A stretch of 64,000 nucleotides of DNA from Burkholderia metallica (lineage in GTDB: Bacteria > Pseudomonadota > Gammaproteobacteria > Burkholderiales > Burkholderiaceae). The position numbers and the translations under genes were made by a program. Shown piece by piece: positions 1 to 10,569 of this stretch. The stretch is from contig NZ_CADFDB010000002.1 in NCBI RefSeq assembly GCF_902832845.1, positions 434,001 to 498,000 of the forward strand, read 5' to 3'. Numbering within the stretch: the stretch's first letter is position 1; every line of letters starts with the position of its first letter. The notes below the pieces were generated by a model. The model worked only from the letters and a program-made list of their open reading frames with translations. It was not told the origin of the DNA and made no database searches.

Positions 1-747
1 CGCCCGTTCGCCGCGCGCGACGATGCGGCCGGCGCGTCGCTCGACGGCGCCGCGACGCAAGCCCGTCGCATGCTCGTGCTGACCGGCGCGACGCGCACCG
101 ACGCACCGGCGCAGGCGGCGATGGACATGCTGCTCGTCGCGTGGCACGCCGGCTTCGGCTACATCACGCCGACCGTGCTCGCGCCGCGCGTCGCGATCGG
201 CACCGGCGTGACGCTCACGCAGGCGATCGCGTCCGGTTTCCTCGCGAGCGGACCGTCGCACGTCGGCGCGGCGCTCGAAGCGATGCAGTGGCTCGCCGCG
301 CTCGTGCGCGCGATCCCCGGCGGCACCGATGCACCGGCCGCCGCGCTCGATGCGGCCGGGCGCGCGGCGATCGATGCGACGCTCGACGCGAAACGCACGC
401 TGTACGGCTTCGGCCATCCGCTGTTCGTCGCCGACCCGCGGCCGCCGCACATGCGCGGCCGGTTCGCCACATGCGGCTTCGACGGCGCGTACGTGACGCT
501 GTTCGACGCGTGCTGCGCGCAGGCCGACGCGCGCCGCGCGTTGCGGCCGAACATCGATTTCCTGACCGCCGCGACGCTGCTCGAACTCGGTGTCGCCGCG
601 CCGTCGTGGGGTGTCGGCGTCGGACTCGGCGCGCGCATCGCGGCGATGGCCGCGCATGCGGTCGAGCGCCGGCGCCGCCCGGCTTTCGGCGTCAACAGCG
701 CGACCGCGCGACGGCTGCTGGCCGCCGTGCCGGTCGGCTGGTTGTGA
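1..747 (+). CDS. Citrate synthase-like enzyme (partial, 5' end outside window)
   Basis: The frame is open to the left edge, so the N-terminus is missing; 248 residues remain. Three blocks match the catalytic positions of citrate synthases: the His in GPSHVGAA, the His in GFGHPLF followed by a DPR triad, and the Asp in PNIDF. This supports condensation of an acyl-CoA with an oxoacid (or the reverse lyase reaction). The chain looks short and divergent compared with housekeeping citrate synthase, and it sits first in a tight run with a methyltransferase, an oxygenase and an exporter, so a secondary-metabolism role is inferred rather than the TCA cycle. The methyltransferase start follows 35 bp after the stop. 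Substrate cannot be told from sequence. Confidence 0.8.
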   Translation, partial: RPFAARDDAAGASLDGAATQARRMLVLTGATRTDAPAQAAMDMLLVAWHAGFGYITPTVLAPRVAIGTGVTLTQAIASGFLASGPSHVGAALEAMQWLAALVRAIPGGTDAPAAALDAAGRAAIDATLDAKRTLYGFGHPLFVADPRPPHMRGRFATCGFDGAYVTLFDACCAQADARRALRPNIDFLTAATLLELGVAAPSWGVGVGLGARIAAMAAHAVERRRRPAFGVNSATARRLLAAVPVGWL

Positions 748-782
748 ACCCTTCTCCCTCCGCACTCAGCCAAAGGAACGTC

Positions 783-1445
783 ATGCTGCTCAAGAACCTG
801 CGCCCGGCGAACGACTACGATCGCTTCGCCACCGAAACGCTCGAACCGTGGGACCTGCTGTTCATCAGCCGCATCCGCCAGCTCGCGCGCGCGATGACGC
901 CCGGCACGATCGCCGACATCGGCACGGCCACCGGCGTCGTGCCGGTGCGGCTCGCGACCGATCCGGCGATGCGCGGCTGGCGCTACGTCGGCATCGATCT
1001 CGATCCGGCGATGCTCGACGAAGGCCGCCCGCGCATCCACGACCTCGGTCTCGACGACACGATCGAGATGCGCGTGGGCGACGCGCTCGCGCTGCCGTTC
1101 GACGACGGCACGCTGACGATGGCCGTCGGCCGCGCGACGCTGCACCATCTGCCCGACAAGGCGCTGAGCCTCACCGAGATGTATCGCGTACTGGAGCCGG
1201 GCGGGATCGCGCTCGTGCACGACATGCGCCGCGACGCGCCGCAGCACCTGCTCGACCGCTTCACCGAGATGCGCGCCGCCGCCGACTATCCGCCGACCCA
1301 CGTCGAGGAGAAGATCACGCTCGACGAAGCGCACGCGCTCGTCGCCGAAGCCGGTCTCGCCGACGTCGCGTCGATCTACAGCCCGAGCGCGGGGCTCGGC
1401 GCGCTCGGCTTCGAGATCCTGCTGAAGAAACCGGCGCTGGCCTGA
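783..1445 (+). CDS. Class I SAM-dependent methyltransferase
   Basis: The 220-residue protein has the SAM-binding motif I DIGTATG near residues 44-50, an acidic end of strand 2 (GIDLDPAML) and a post-motif segment ALPFDDGTL, as in UbiE/COQ5-type methyltransferases. The start at 783 is chosen because an AAGGA box lies about 7 bases upstream. It lies between the citrate synthase-like gene and the oxygenase gene, with only 3 bp to the next start, so it is probably co-translated. It likely O-, N- or C-methylates an intermediate of the local pathway. The acceptor is unknown. Confidence 0.85.
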   Translation: MLLKNLRPANDYDRFATETLEPWDLLFISRIRQLARAMTPGTIADIGTATGVVPVRLATDPAMRGWRYVGIDLDPAMLDEGRPRIHDLGLDDTIEMRVGDALALPFDDGTLTMAVGRATLHHLPDKALSLTEMYRVLEPGGIALVHDMRRDAPQHLLDRFTEMRAAADYPPTHVEEKITLDEAHALVAEAGLADVASIYSPSAGLGALGFEILLKKPALA

Positions 1446-1448
1446 GCG

Positions 1449-2522
1449 ATGACCGACCTCGCCTTCCTCGCCGCGCATGCCGCCGCACGGCTCGGCGCCG
1501 ACGACGTGCACTGCGCGGCGGTCGCGCCCGGCGCGACGCTGCCGTTGTGCGTGACGCCGCGCAGCGCCGAACTCGCGACGTCGCCGGAGATGTTCGTCGC
1601 GTGGTACCGCTCGCGGCTCGACACGATCGACACGCTGCTCGACGCGTGCGGCGCGCTGCTGTGGCGCGGCTTCGCGGTGCCCGACACCGCTGCGTTCGGC
1701 CGCCTCGGCGCGCTGTATCCGGCGCACGCGAACGGCTACACGGCGGGCGCCGCGCCGCGCAGGCAGATCGACGGCCGGGTGTACGAGTCGACCCGCATGC
1801 CGCCGCCGTTCAAGATCGGGCTGCACCAGGAGATGGCCTACATGCCCGCATTTCCGCGCCTCGTCGCGTTCTACTGCCGGCAGCCGGCCGACGCGGGCGG
1901 CGAGACGCCGATCTGCGACATGCGGCGCGTGACGGCGCGCGTGCCGGCCGCGCTGCGCGAACGGTTCGCCGAGCGCGGCGTGATGTACCTGCGCAATTTC
2001 GCGGCGCCCGGCGATCGCGCGGACGGCCTCGCCGCGAACCCGAACCTGCCGTTCGCCGAATACCACCGGCCGTGGGACGACGCGTTCGGCACGCGCGAGC
2101 GCGACGAGGTCGAGCGGCTGTGCGCGGAGCGCGGCGTCGGCTGCCGCTGGCTCGACGACGGCAGCGTGACCGTGTCGCATGTGGGTAGCGCGCTGCGCGT
2201 GCATCCGCGCACCGGCGAAACCGTGTGGTTCAACCAGGCGAGCGCGCAGCACCCGAACCCGCGCTCGATGGGCGAACTGAGCTTCCGCTACCTGCAGCGC
2301 ATGTACGGCGCACGCGCCGCATTCCCGTACGAGATCCGCTACGGCGACGGCTCGCCGATGCCGTTCGACGATCTCGCGCCGATCTACGACGCGTTCGACG
2401 ACGAGGAGCTGGCATTCCCGTGGCAGGCCGGCGACGTGCTCGTCGTCGACAACATGCTGGTCGCGCACGGCCGCAACCCGTACCGGGGCGCGCGCGACAC
2501 GCAGGTCATGCTGTTCGACTGA
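1449..2522 (+). CDS. TauD/TfdA (SyrP-like) Fe(II)/2-oxoglutarate oxygenase
   Basis: The 357-residue protein carries the iron ligands of the TauD family: His126 and Glu128 in LHQEMAY, and a distal His340 in VAHGRNPY, with Arg349 placed to bind 2-oxoglutarate. SyrP-like members hydroxylate or otherwise oxidise biosynthetic intermediates, often amino-acid-derived. Close spacing (stop of the methyltransferase at 1445, start at 1449) puts it in the same operon. The reaction is expected to be a hydroxylation or desaturation, but the substrate is not predictable. Motifs for the full double-stranded beta-helix are present and nothing looks broken. Confidence 0.85.
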   Translation: MTDLAFLAAHAAARLGADDVHCAAVAPGATLPLCVTPRSAELATSPEMFVAWYRSRLDTIDTLLDACGALLWRGFAVPDTAAFGRLGALYPAHANGYTAGAAPRRQIDGRVYESTRMPPPFKIGLHQEMAYMPAFPRLVAFYCRQPADAGGETPICDMRRVTARVPAALRERFAERGVMYLRNFAAPGDRADGLAANPNLPFAEYHRPWDDAFGTRERDEVERLCAERGVGCRWLDDGSVTVSHVGSALRVHPRTGETVWFNQASAQHPNPRSMGELSFRYLQRMYGARAAFPYEIRYGDGSPMPFDDLAPIYDAFDDEELAFPWQAGDVLVVDNMLVAHGRNPYRGARDTQVMLFD

Positions 2523-2535
2523 CAGGAAGCCGACG

Positions 2536-3549
2536 ATGAGCGATTCGTTCCTCGCCTCCGTGCGCGCGCTGTTCGGCCCGCACACCGCATTCGACCGGCC
2601 GCTGCGCACGGCCGCGCCGCCGCTGCCCGATGCGCACGCGCCGGGCGCGGCGCTGGGTGCGCGCGCGATCGACGTCGCGGCCGGCGATTTCCGCTTTTCC
2701 GCGCGCCACGTGCGGTTCCGGCTCGGCGCCGTCACCGCGATCGTCGGGCCGAACGGCTCCGGCAAGACCACGCTGCTCGAAACGCTGCTCGGCTTCCGGC
2801 GCGGCGGCACCGACGTGCGCGTGCTCGACGAGCCGGCCGCGCGCTTCATGCGCGATACGCGCTCGCTGCGGCGCCTCGGCGCGCAGTTGCAGAAGGTCGA
2901 GTATCCCGATCATCTGCGCGTGTCGGAAATCGTCGCGCTGCACCGCGCGATGTACGTGCACACGGATGCCGCGGTCACCGATGCGCTCGGCATTGCCGAG
3001 CTGCTCGACAAGCCGTGCCGCGCGCTGTCGAAGGGGCAGCGCCAGCGCGTGGATCTCTACGTCGCGCTCGCGCACCGGCCCGAACTGGCCGTGCTCGACG
3101 AGCCGTTCACCGGCCTCGACCGCCGCTATGCGGGCGTCGTGATCGACCTGCTGCGCCACCGCGCGCGCGGCACGAGCATCGCGATGATCTGCCATGCGGA
3201 GGAAGAGCTGGCCGTCGTCGACGATCTCGTGTGGGTGCGCGACGGCGGCGTGCGCTACCAGGGCGACCGGGACGCGCTGCGCGCCGAACTCGTCGGCGAC
3301 GCGCGCGCGGTCCTGCATTGCCGCGACGAAGCCGACGCGCGCGCGCTGCGCAAGCGGCTCGCGGCGCTGCCGGGCGTGACCGGCGTGCGCGTGTCGCCCA
3401 CGCACGTCGTCGAGGTGTTCGGCGACGCAACGCTGCATCCGAACGTGCACCGCATCGTCGGCGAACGGGGCATCCAGCATCTCGCGCTCGCGCCGAGCAC
3501 GCCGGGCGACCTGCTGCGCGTCTGTACCGAGGGCCCCATTCATGACTAA
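2536..3549 (+). CDS. ABC exporter ATP-binding protein
   Basis: The 337-residue ATPase shows Walker A GPNGSGKTT at residues 71-79, the signature LSKGQRQRV near residue 167 and Walker B LAVLDEP followed by the D-loop. About 70 residues precede Walker A, more than in minimal ATPases, and roughly 90 residues follow the nucleotide-binding domain as in CcmA/DrrA-type exporter subunits. The end overlaps the next gene, an ABC-2 permease, by 8 bp, a sign of translational coupling. It is inferred to power export of the cluster's product and perhaps give self-resistance. Confidence 0.9.
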   Translation: MSDSFLASVRALFGPHTAFDRPLRTAAPPLPDAHAPGAALGARAIDVAAGDFRFSARHVRFRLGAVTAIVGPNGSGKTTLLETLLGFRRGGTDVRVLDEPAARFMRDTRSLRRLGAQLQKVEYPDHLRVSEIVALHRAMYVHTDAAVTDALGIAELLDKPCRALSKGQRQRVDLYVALAHRPELAVLDEPFTGLDRRYAGVVIDLLRHRARGTSIAMICHAEEELAVVDDLVWVRDGGVRYQGDRDALRAELVGDARAVLHCRDEADARALRKRLAALPGVTGVRVSPTHVVEVFGDATLHPNVHRIVGERGIQHLALAPSTPGDLLRVCTEGPIHD

Positions 3550-4621
3550 GGTGTTCCTGATCCTCGTGCGCAACGAGCTGCTCGGCTATCTGCGCAGCCG
3601 CTCGTCGCTGTTCTGGACGCTCGTGTTCCCGGTGTTCCTGCTGAGCGTGATGCTGTTCGCGTTCGGCGGGTCGGGTTCGCTCGGCACCGCGGACGTCGCG
3701 TTCGACGTGCCCGGCGGCGCCACGCCGTACAGCCGCGCATGCGAAGCGCAGATCGTCGCGAGCCTCACGCACAGCGACACGGTGAAGGCGACCTTCGACG
3801 GCCGCGGCGCGGCCGCCGATCGCGTGACCGTCGTGCTCGGCGCCGACGAGCGCACGCCCGCGACGATCCGTTACGACTTCAACGGCTCGCTGGCCGTAAA
3901 GGCCGCGTCGCGCGTCGTCGAGATCGCGCTCGCGCGCTGCGCCGCGCAGCGGCTCGGGCTGCCCGCCGCGCAGGCGCGCTTCGAGAACGCGGCGCCCGCG
4001 CGCCGCCCGTTCGACTATGGCGCGTTCTTCGCGACCGGCATTCTCGTGATGGCGTTCATGGCGATCGGCCTCAACTCGACCACCACCGCGATCGCGTCGC
4101 TGCGCGAGCGCAATACGTTCAAGCTGTACGTGTGCTTCCCGGTCTCGCGCGGCGTGTTTCTCGCCGCGCTGGTCGTCGCGCGGATGGCGATGATGGCGCT
4201 GTCGGCGCTCGTGCTGCTGACCGTCGCGCGCGTCGCGTTCGGCATCGCGCTGCCGATTGCGACGCCCGACGGGCTGCGCGCGCTGCCGATCGTGCTGCTC
4301 GGCGCGGCGATGGTGCTCAGCATCGGCGTGCTGCTCGCGAGCCGCACGAAATCGCTCGCCGCGGCCGAACTCGCGTGCAACGTCACCTACTACCCGCTGC
4401 TGTTCTTCAGCGACCTGACGATCCCGATGCACGACGCGCCGGCCTGGCTGAAGGCCGTCCTCGCGTTCCTGCCGACCAACCAGTTCGCGGTCGCGCTGCG
4501 CGGCGCGCTGGTCGACGGCGCCCCGTACGCGCAGCTCGCGCCGCAACTGCTCGGCATGACCGCGAGCACCGCGCTGTTCCTGTTCGCCGCCGCGCGGCTG
4601 TTCCGCTGGCACGACGCGTGA
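3542..4621 (+). CDS. ABC-2 type transporter permease
   Basis: The 359-residue membrane protein has the ABC-2 layout: one hydrophobic segment near the N-terminus (residues about 20-42), a large extracytoplasmic loop of roughly 130 residues, then about five hydrophobic segments from residue 160 on. It begins inside the end of the ATPase gene. Together the two would form a dimeric DrrAB/NodIJ-like exporter. The neighbouring biosynthetic genes suggest that a small molecule is exported. The cargo is unknown. Confidence 0.88.
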   Translation: MTKVFLILVRNELLGYLRSRSSLFWTLVFPVFLLSVMLFAFGGSGSLGTADVAFDVPGGATPYSRACEAQIVASLTHSDTVKATFDGRGAAADRVTVVLGADERTPATIRYDFNGSLAVKAASRVVEIALARCAAQRLGLPAAQARFENAAPARRPFDYGAFFATGILVMAFMAIGLNSTTTAIASLRERNTFKLYVCFPVSRGVFLAALVVARMAMMALSALVLLTVARVAFGIALPIATPDGLRALPIVLLGAAMVLSIGVLLASRTKSLAAAELACNVTYYPLLFFSDLTIPMHDAPAWLKAVLAFLPTNQFAVALRGALVDGAPYAQLAPQLLGMTASTALFLFAAARLFRWHDA

Positions 4622-4636
4622 CGCGCCGGCCGCCGC

Positions 4637-4666
4637 TTCGATGTTTCGACATTTCGATGTTTCGAC
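4637..4666 (+). repeat. 14-bp direct repeat in the leader of the small membrane protein gene
   Basis: The 14-mer TTCGATGTTTCGAC occurs at 4637-4650 and again at 4653-4666, offset by 16 bp, immediately before the AAGGAG ribosome-binding site at 4668. It is locally AT-richer than the flanks. It may be a slippage duplication or affect leader folding; no regulatory role can be shown. Confidence 0.7.
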
Positions 4667-4682
4667 GAAGGAGAAATCCCCG

Positions 4683-5225
4683 ATGAAGTCCAGCAATCCC
4701 ATAACCGACTACCTGCTGCACGCGAGCAACTTCCTACCGGCGATCGTGTTCCTGTTCTACGGCCGCCTCGGCCCCGAACAGCCGGACGTGCGCTGGACGC
4801 ATGCGTTCCTGATCGGCGGCGTGCTCGCGCTCGTGCACGGCGCATGGCTGGTCCGCCGCGCGGACCGCAACAGCATCGCGATCGGCGTCGACCTGTTCCT
4901 CGTGATCGGCGCGGTGCTCGCGCTGGTATCGCCCGCCGGTAGCCGTTTGTGGGGCGAGGAACTCGGGCCGGCCGCGATGCTCGTCTGCGTGCTGGTCGTC
5001 GGCATCGTGCATACCGCGTGGTCGGCAGGCGGCTTCGTCGACGGCACGTTCGTCGATCACGCGCGCGCGCGGTCGCTGTCGATCGTGCTGCTCGCCGTCA
5101 CCGTCGTCGCGCTCGCGGTGTCGATCGCGATGCGACACAGCCCGCTTTGGGGCGGCGTCGTGCCGTTGATCGCGCTGGTCGTCGTGCGCGGCCGGCTGCG
5201 CAAGCAGCTCGTGCGGGCCCACTGA
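4683..5225 (+). CDS. Small integral membrane protein of the export/biosynthesis operon
   Basis: The 180-residue protein is mostly hydrophobic, with about six predicted membrane segments and short loops. No family is recognised. The start at 4683 is favoured over an upstream in-frame start at 4641 because a strong AAGGAG lies 9 bases before it. Its place between the ABC permease and the FAD oxidase, 2 bp from the latter, suggests a role in export, immunity or a membrane-bound step. Function is unknown. Confidence 0.75.
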   Translation: MKSSNPITDYLLHASNFLPAIVFLFYGRLGPEQPDVRWTHAFLIGGVLALVHGAWLVRRADRNSIAIGVDLFLVIGAVLALVSPAGSRLWGEELGPAAMLVCVLVVGIVHTAWSAGGFVDGTFVDHARARSLSIVLLAVTVVALAVSIAMRHSPLWGGVVPLIALVVVRGRLRKQLVRAH

Positions 5226-5227
5226 CG

Positions 5228-6682
5228 ATGAGTGCCCAGCCCGAGCGCGCCGTGCAACGGCACGCACTCGCCGCAACGCTCGGCGACGGCTGGCTCGACG
5301 GTGCGTCGGGCCAATCGAGTGAATCGGACAAATCGGACGAAGCGTGCGAATCCTGCGCGCCGTACGTGGCCGACGTCGCGCATCACGGCGGCATCGCGCT
5401 CGGCATTGCGCGGCCGGCGTCGACCGCCGAGACGAGCGCGCTCGCGCGGGTCGCCGTCGCGCACCGCATCGCGCTCGTCGCGCAGGGCGCGCGCACCGGG
5501 CTCGTCGGCGCCGCCGTGCCCGACCGCAGCGGCACCCAATGCGTGGTGTCGTTCGACCGGATGCGCGCGGTGCGCGCGTTCGACGCGGCCAATCGCAGCA
5601 TCACGGTCGACGCCGGCGCACGGCTGTCCGACATCAACCGCGTGGCGGCCGAAGCCGGTCTCTGCCTGCCGATCGACCTCGGCAGCGATCCGGCGGCCGG
5701 CGGCCTCGTCGGCGCGAACGCGGGCGGCAGCCGCCTGATCAAGTACGGCGACGTGCGCCGCAACGTGCTCGGCGTCGAAGTCGTGCTCGCCGATGCGGCC
5801 GGCACCGTGATCGACGCGCTCGCGCCGCTGCGCAAGCGCAACGCGGGTTTCGACGTCACGCAATGCTTCATCGGCGCGAACGGCGCGAACGGGCTCGTGA
5901 CGGCCGTGTCGTTCGCGCTCGCGCCGCTCGAACGCTCGTCGTGCGCCGCGTTCGTCGCGTTTGCGTCGTACGACGCGGCGCTCGCCGGCCTGCTCGCGTT
6001 CGAGCGCGCGTTCGGCGAGATGCTGTCGGCGTTCGAGTTCATGTCGGCCGCGGCCGTCGGCTGCGTCGCGGCCGCGTATCCGGCGGTGCGCGTTCCGTTC
6101 GACGCCGATGCCGGCGCGTGCCATGCGCTCGTCGAAATCGCGACCGGCCTGCCGGGGCTCGATGCGCTGCTCGAAGAACGCGTGATCGCGACGCTCGACG
6201 CGCTGGCCGGCGAGCAGGTGGTGCTCGACGCGGCCTGCGCGCCGGCCGAACGGTTCTGGCGCATCCGCGACGCGCTGCCGGCCGCGGTCGCGCAGGACGG
6301 CAGCCCGCTGTCGTTCGACGTGTCGTTTGCGCGCGGCGCGCTCGCCGCGTTCGTCGCCGACGCCGAGCAGTGGATCGCGTCCGCGCATCCGTCGCTGCGC
6401 TGCTACGCGTTCGGACATTTCGGCGACGGCGGCTGCCATCTCGTCGTGTCGATCCCGCACGCCAGCGCGCCACGCTACGGGCCGCTGCAGCAGGTGGCGC
6501 TGCGCGGCGCGCTGTACGAGCGCGTCGTGCGCGCCGGCGGCTGCTTCAGCGCGGAGCACGGCGTCGGGCCCGTCAACGTCGCGTACTACCGCAAGCACGT
6601 GCCGGCCGCCCAGCGGCAGGTCGCCGCCGCCGTCCAGCACGCCGTCGATCCGCTCGGGCTGATCGGGCGTGTCCGCTATTGA
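5228..6682 (+). CDS. FAD-linked oxidase (GlcD/D-2-hydroxyacid dehydrogenase-like)
   Basis: The 484-residue protein has the PCMH-type FAD-binding fold, including the Gly-rich QGARTGLVGAA segment, the VDAGARLSDIN strand and GGLVGANAGG near residue 160, and a C-terminal FAD-linked oxidase domain with GHFGDGGCHL and SAEHGVGP. These match glycolate oxidase GlcD and D-2-hydroxyglutarate dehydrogenase. It should oxidise a hydroxy-acid intermediate, which fits a citrate-synthase-like first step that makes a hydroxy acid. The start at 5228 is 2 bp after the previous stop. In B. cenocepacia, as I remember it, a gene of this kind closes the afc antifungal cluster (afcE); this identity is not verified here. 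Confidence 0.88.
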   Translation: MSAQPERAVQRHALAATLGDGWLDGASGQSSESDKSDEACESCAPYVADVAHHGGIALGIARPASTAETSALARVAVAHRIALVAQGARTGLVGAAVPDRSGTQCVVSFDRMRAVRAFDAANRSITVDAGARLSDINRVAAEAGLCLPIDLGSDPAAGGLVGANAGGSRLIKYGDVRRNVLGVEVVLADAAGTVIDALAPLRKRNAGFDVTQCFIGANGANGLVTAVSFALAPLERSSCAAFVAFASYDAALAGLLAFERAFGEMLSAFEFMSAAAVGCVAAAYPAVRVPFDADAGACHALVEIATGLPGLDALLEERVIATLDALAGEQVVLDAACAPAERFWRIRDALPAAVAQDGSPLSFDVSFARGALAAFVADAEQWIASAHPSLRCYAFGHFGDGGCHLVVSIPHASAPRYGPLQQVALRGALYERVVRAGGCFSAEHGVGPVNVAYYRKHVPAAQRQVAAAVQHAVDPLGLIGRVRY

Positions 6683-6714
6683 CGCGCCGCTGCACGGCGC
6701 CCTGGAGAATTCAC

Positions 6715-6957
6715 ATGATGCTTCGACACCCGCCCGGCCCGAATACGGCCGACGAACCGGAGAACGACCCGCCGTTCGCCGGCATTCCGGCCACGCTGCC
6801 CGACTCGGGCGTCGTGATCAACGTGGGCGGTGTGGCGTACGTGATCCGGCTGCCGCCGCGCGATCATGCGCGCCCGGCGCTGTGGCGCGAGCTGGCCGAT
6901 TGGCGCGACGACCGGTCGGCCGGCGGCAACGGCGAGCCCGATACGCGGCAGGATTGA
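6715..6957 (+). CDS. Small hypothetical protein at the end of the biosynthetic operon
   Basis: This 80-residue protein begins at tandem ATGs (6715, 6718) after a GGAG at 6704 and follows the FAD oxidase by 32 bp. It is acidic at both ends, with a central beta-like stretch (about residues 32-47, SGVVINVGGVAYVIRL) and a run of Asp/Arg near the C-terminus. No family is recognised. Its conserved position directly behind the oxidase suggests a partner or chaperone-like role, but that is a guess. Confidence 0.6.
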   Translation: MMLRHPPGPNTADEPENDPPFAGIPATLPDSGVVINVGGVAYVIRLPPRDHARPALWRELADWRDDRSAGGNGEPDTRQD

Positions 6958-7005
6958 GCGTTCAGGTGCGTGGCCGCAAATCGAACCCGGCCCGCAAAAA
7001 CGACC

Positions 7006-7039
7006 GCGGCGCCTGACAACCTCGGTCGTCAGGCGCCGC
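7006..7039. terminator. Bidirectional rho-independent terminator
   Basis: A perfect 12-bp inverted repeat (7006-7017 and 7028-7039, 10-nt loop) lies between two convergent operons. On the minus strand the stem is followed by T-rich sequence (complement of the AAAAA at 6996-7000), so it should mainly stop the TRAP operon and also the biosynthetic operon. Confidence 0.8.
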
Positions 7040-7066
7040 GTCGGGCGAGCCGCGCGTTTCGGCGAA

Positions 7067-8419
7067 TCAGAACACCGCGTGCCCGCTGATCAGGCTCGGC
7101 AGCCACGTCGAGAAGAACGGCATATACGTGACGATGTTGATCGCGCTGAAGATCGCGAGGTAGTACGGCCACGCCATCTTCGTGGTCTCGCCGATCGACA
7201 CGTTGCCGATCGCGCAGCCGACGAACTGCACCGAGCCGATCGGCGGATGCACGAGGCCGAGCGAGCAGTTCAGCAGCAGCATGATCCCGAACTGCACCGG
7301 CCCGACGCCGCACGCCATCGCGATCGGCAGGAACAGCGGCGTCGTGATCAGGATGTGCGCGGCCATGTCGACGAACGTGCCGAGGAACACCTGGATGATG
7401 TTGATGTACAGCAGCATCAGCCACGGCGCGGCGGTCGACTGCTTCAGCAGCCCTTCGATCGCATCCGGAATCTCCAGGTACGACATCTGGAAGCGCAGCA
7501 TGTTGGACACCGCGATCAGCAGCAGCACGACGCCCGTCGTACGCGCCGCGTGCGACAGCGCACGGCGCAGCTTCTGGGCCGTCAGCGTGCGGTAGACCAC
7601 TGCTGTCAGCACGAGCGAGTACACGACGGCGATCGCGGCGGCTTCGGTCGCGGTCGCAATCCCCTTCGCGACGCACACGAGGATGATCGCGATCACCATC
7701 AGGCCGGGCACCGCGCCGACGAAGCTGCGCAGCACCGCATACCAGCCGGGGAACGCGGGCAGCGCGGACGAGCCGTCTTCACGGCGCGGATAGCCGTGAC
7801 GCACGGCCTGCCAGTACGCGGCGGCGAGCACGAAGCCCATCACCCACAACACCGGCAGCAGCCCCGAGAACAGCAGGTCGCCGATCGACACGCCACTCAC
7901 CGGCTGCCCATGCAGCATCCCGGTGATGCCCTGCGCGGCGAACGCGTAGATGATCATGTTGGTCGACGTCGGCATCAGCGCACCGGCGAGCGACGCATGC
8001 GTCGTCACGTTGACCGCGTACGCGGCGCTGTAGCCTTCGCGCTTCATCAGCGGAATCACCACGCCGCCCATCGCCGACGTATCGGCGGTCGGCGAGCCCG
8101 ACACGCCGCCGAACAGCGTGCAGGCGACGACGTTCGCCATCCCGAGGCCGCCGCGGAAATGGCCGACGGTCGCCTGCGCGAAGCGCAGGATCCGGTCCGC
8201 GATGCCGCCGTGCAGCATCAGTTCGCCGGAGAAGATGAAGAACGGCACCGCGAGGAACGAGAACGCATTCATCCCCGAGATCATCGCCTGCATCGCGGTG
8301 GCGATCGGCAGGCCTTCGACCATGTAGGTGAGCACGCAGGCAATCCCGAGCGCGAACGACACGGGTACCCCGAGCACGAGGAAAATCAGAAAACTGACGG
8401 ACAGGATCGCGAGTTCCAT
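7067..8419 (-). CDS. dctM: TRAP transporter large permease DctM
   Basis: The 450-residue protein is hydrophobic throughout with about 12 membrane segments. It carries the DctM-family features around FGGVSGSPTADTSAMG and the repeat region near PPIGSVQF. It forms the ion-coupled core that moves an organic acid across the inner membrane together with DctQ and DctP encoded just upstream. The gap to dctQ is 4 bp. It may carry a sugar acid such as a uronate given the neighbouring polygalacturonase, but TRAP specificity is set by DctP and cannot be read from this gene. Confidence 0.95.
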   Translation of the reverse strand: MELAILSVSFLIFLVLGVPVSFALGIACVLTYMVEGLPIATAMQAMISGMNAFSFLAVPFFIFSGELMLHGGIADRILRFAQATVGHFRGGLGMANVVACTLFGGVSGSPTADTSAMGGVVIPLMKREGYSAAYAVNVTTHASLAGALMPTSTNMIIYAFAAQGITGMLHGQPVSGVSIGDLLFSGLLPVLWVMGFVLAAAYWQAVRHGYPRREDGSSALPAFPGWYAVLRSFVGAVPGLMVIAIILVCVAKGIATATEAAAIAVVYSLVLTAVVYRTLTAQKLRRALSHAARTTGVVLLLIAVSNMLRFQMSYLEIPDAIEGLLKQSTAAPWLMLLYINIIQVFLGTFVDMAAHILITTPLFLPIAMACGVGPVQFGIMLLLNCSLGLVHPPIGSVQFVGCAIGNVSIGETTKMAWPYYLAIFSAINIVTYMPFFSTWLPSLISGHAVF

Positions 8420-8423
8420 GGCG

Positions 8424-10102
<1,679 letters not shown>

Positions 10103-10569
10103 TTAATCGTTTAACTCACTTGGTGCATACCCCTATAACCGCCTCCATAACGGGTCTGTGGCGTGGATCGGGGAATCCCGTTCTCTGTTTACGCGACTTT
10201 CAGCGAAACGTTTTCCGGAAACGGGTCTGGATTCGAATCGGGCACTTTCGTGGCGGTTTACCGACACATGAATGGCTGCTTTCGCTTCGTTCAGCCTTCG
10301 TTATAGGATGACTGACCTCAGCGCAGCCCTGCCGCCGGGATGCCACGAGCACACGCCGGCCGCGCATCGTGCGCGACGCGATTCGCGCCTGCGGCGCCCC
10401 ACCCCGCCCCGACCACCCGCGACGGCGGCCGTGCCCGCTCCGTTCCACGCCAGCCTTGCCGGCGGCCCGCCCCGGCCGCGCGCTCGCCCCGCGCGACGGC
10501 CCGTGCCGTCCGACTGCCCGATACCCCAACCGGCATCGCGTTCGACCGATGCCTTATCAGGAGATCTCC

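Noticed and set aside
159-2849. Very long minus-strand open frame opposite the first biosynthetic genes
   Set aside because: It is Arg/Ala-rich, has no motif and runs antisense to four genes with clear catalytic motifs. Such frames arise from high GC at third codon positions.
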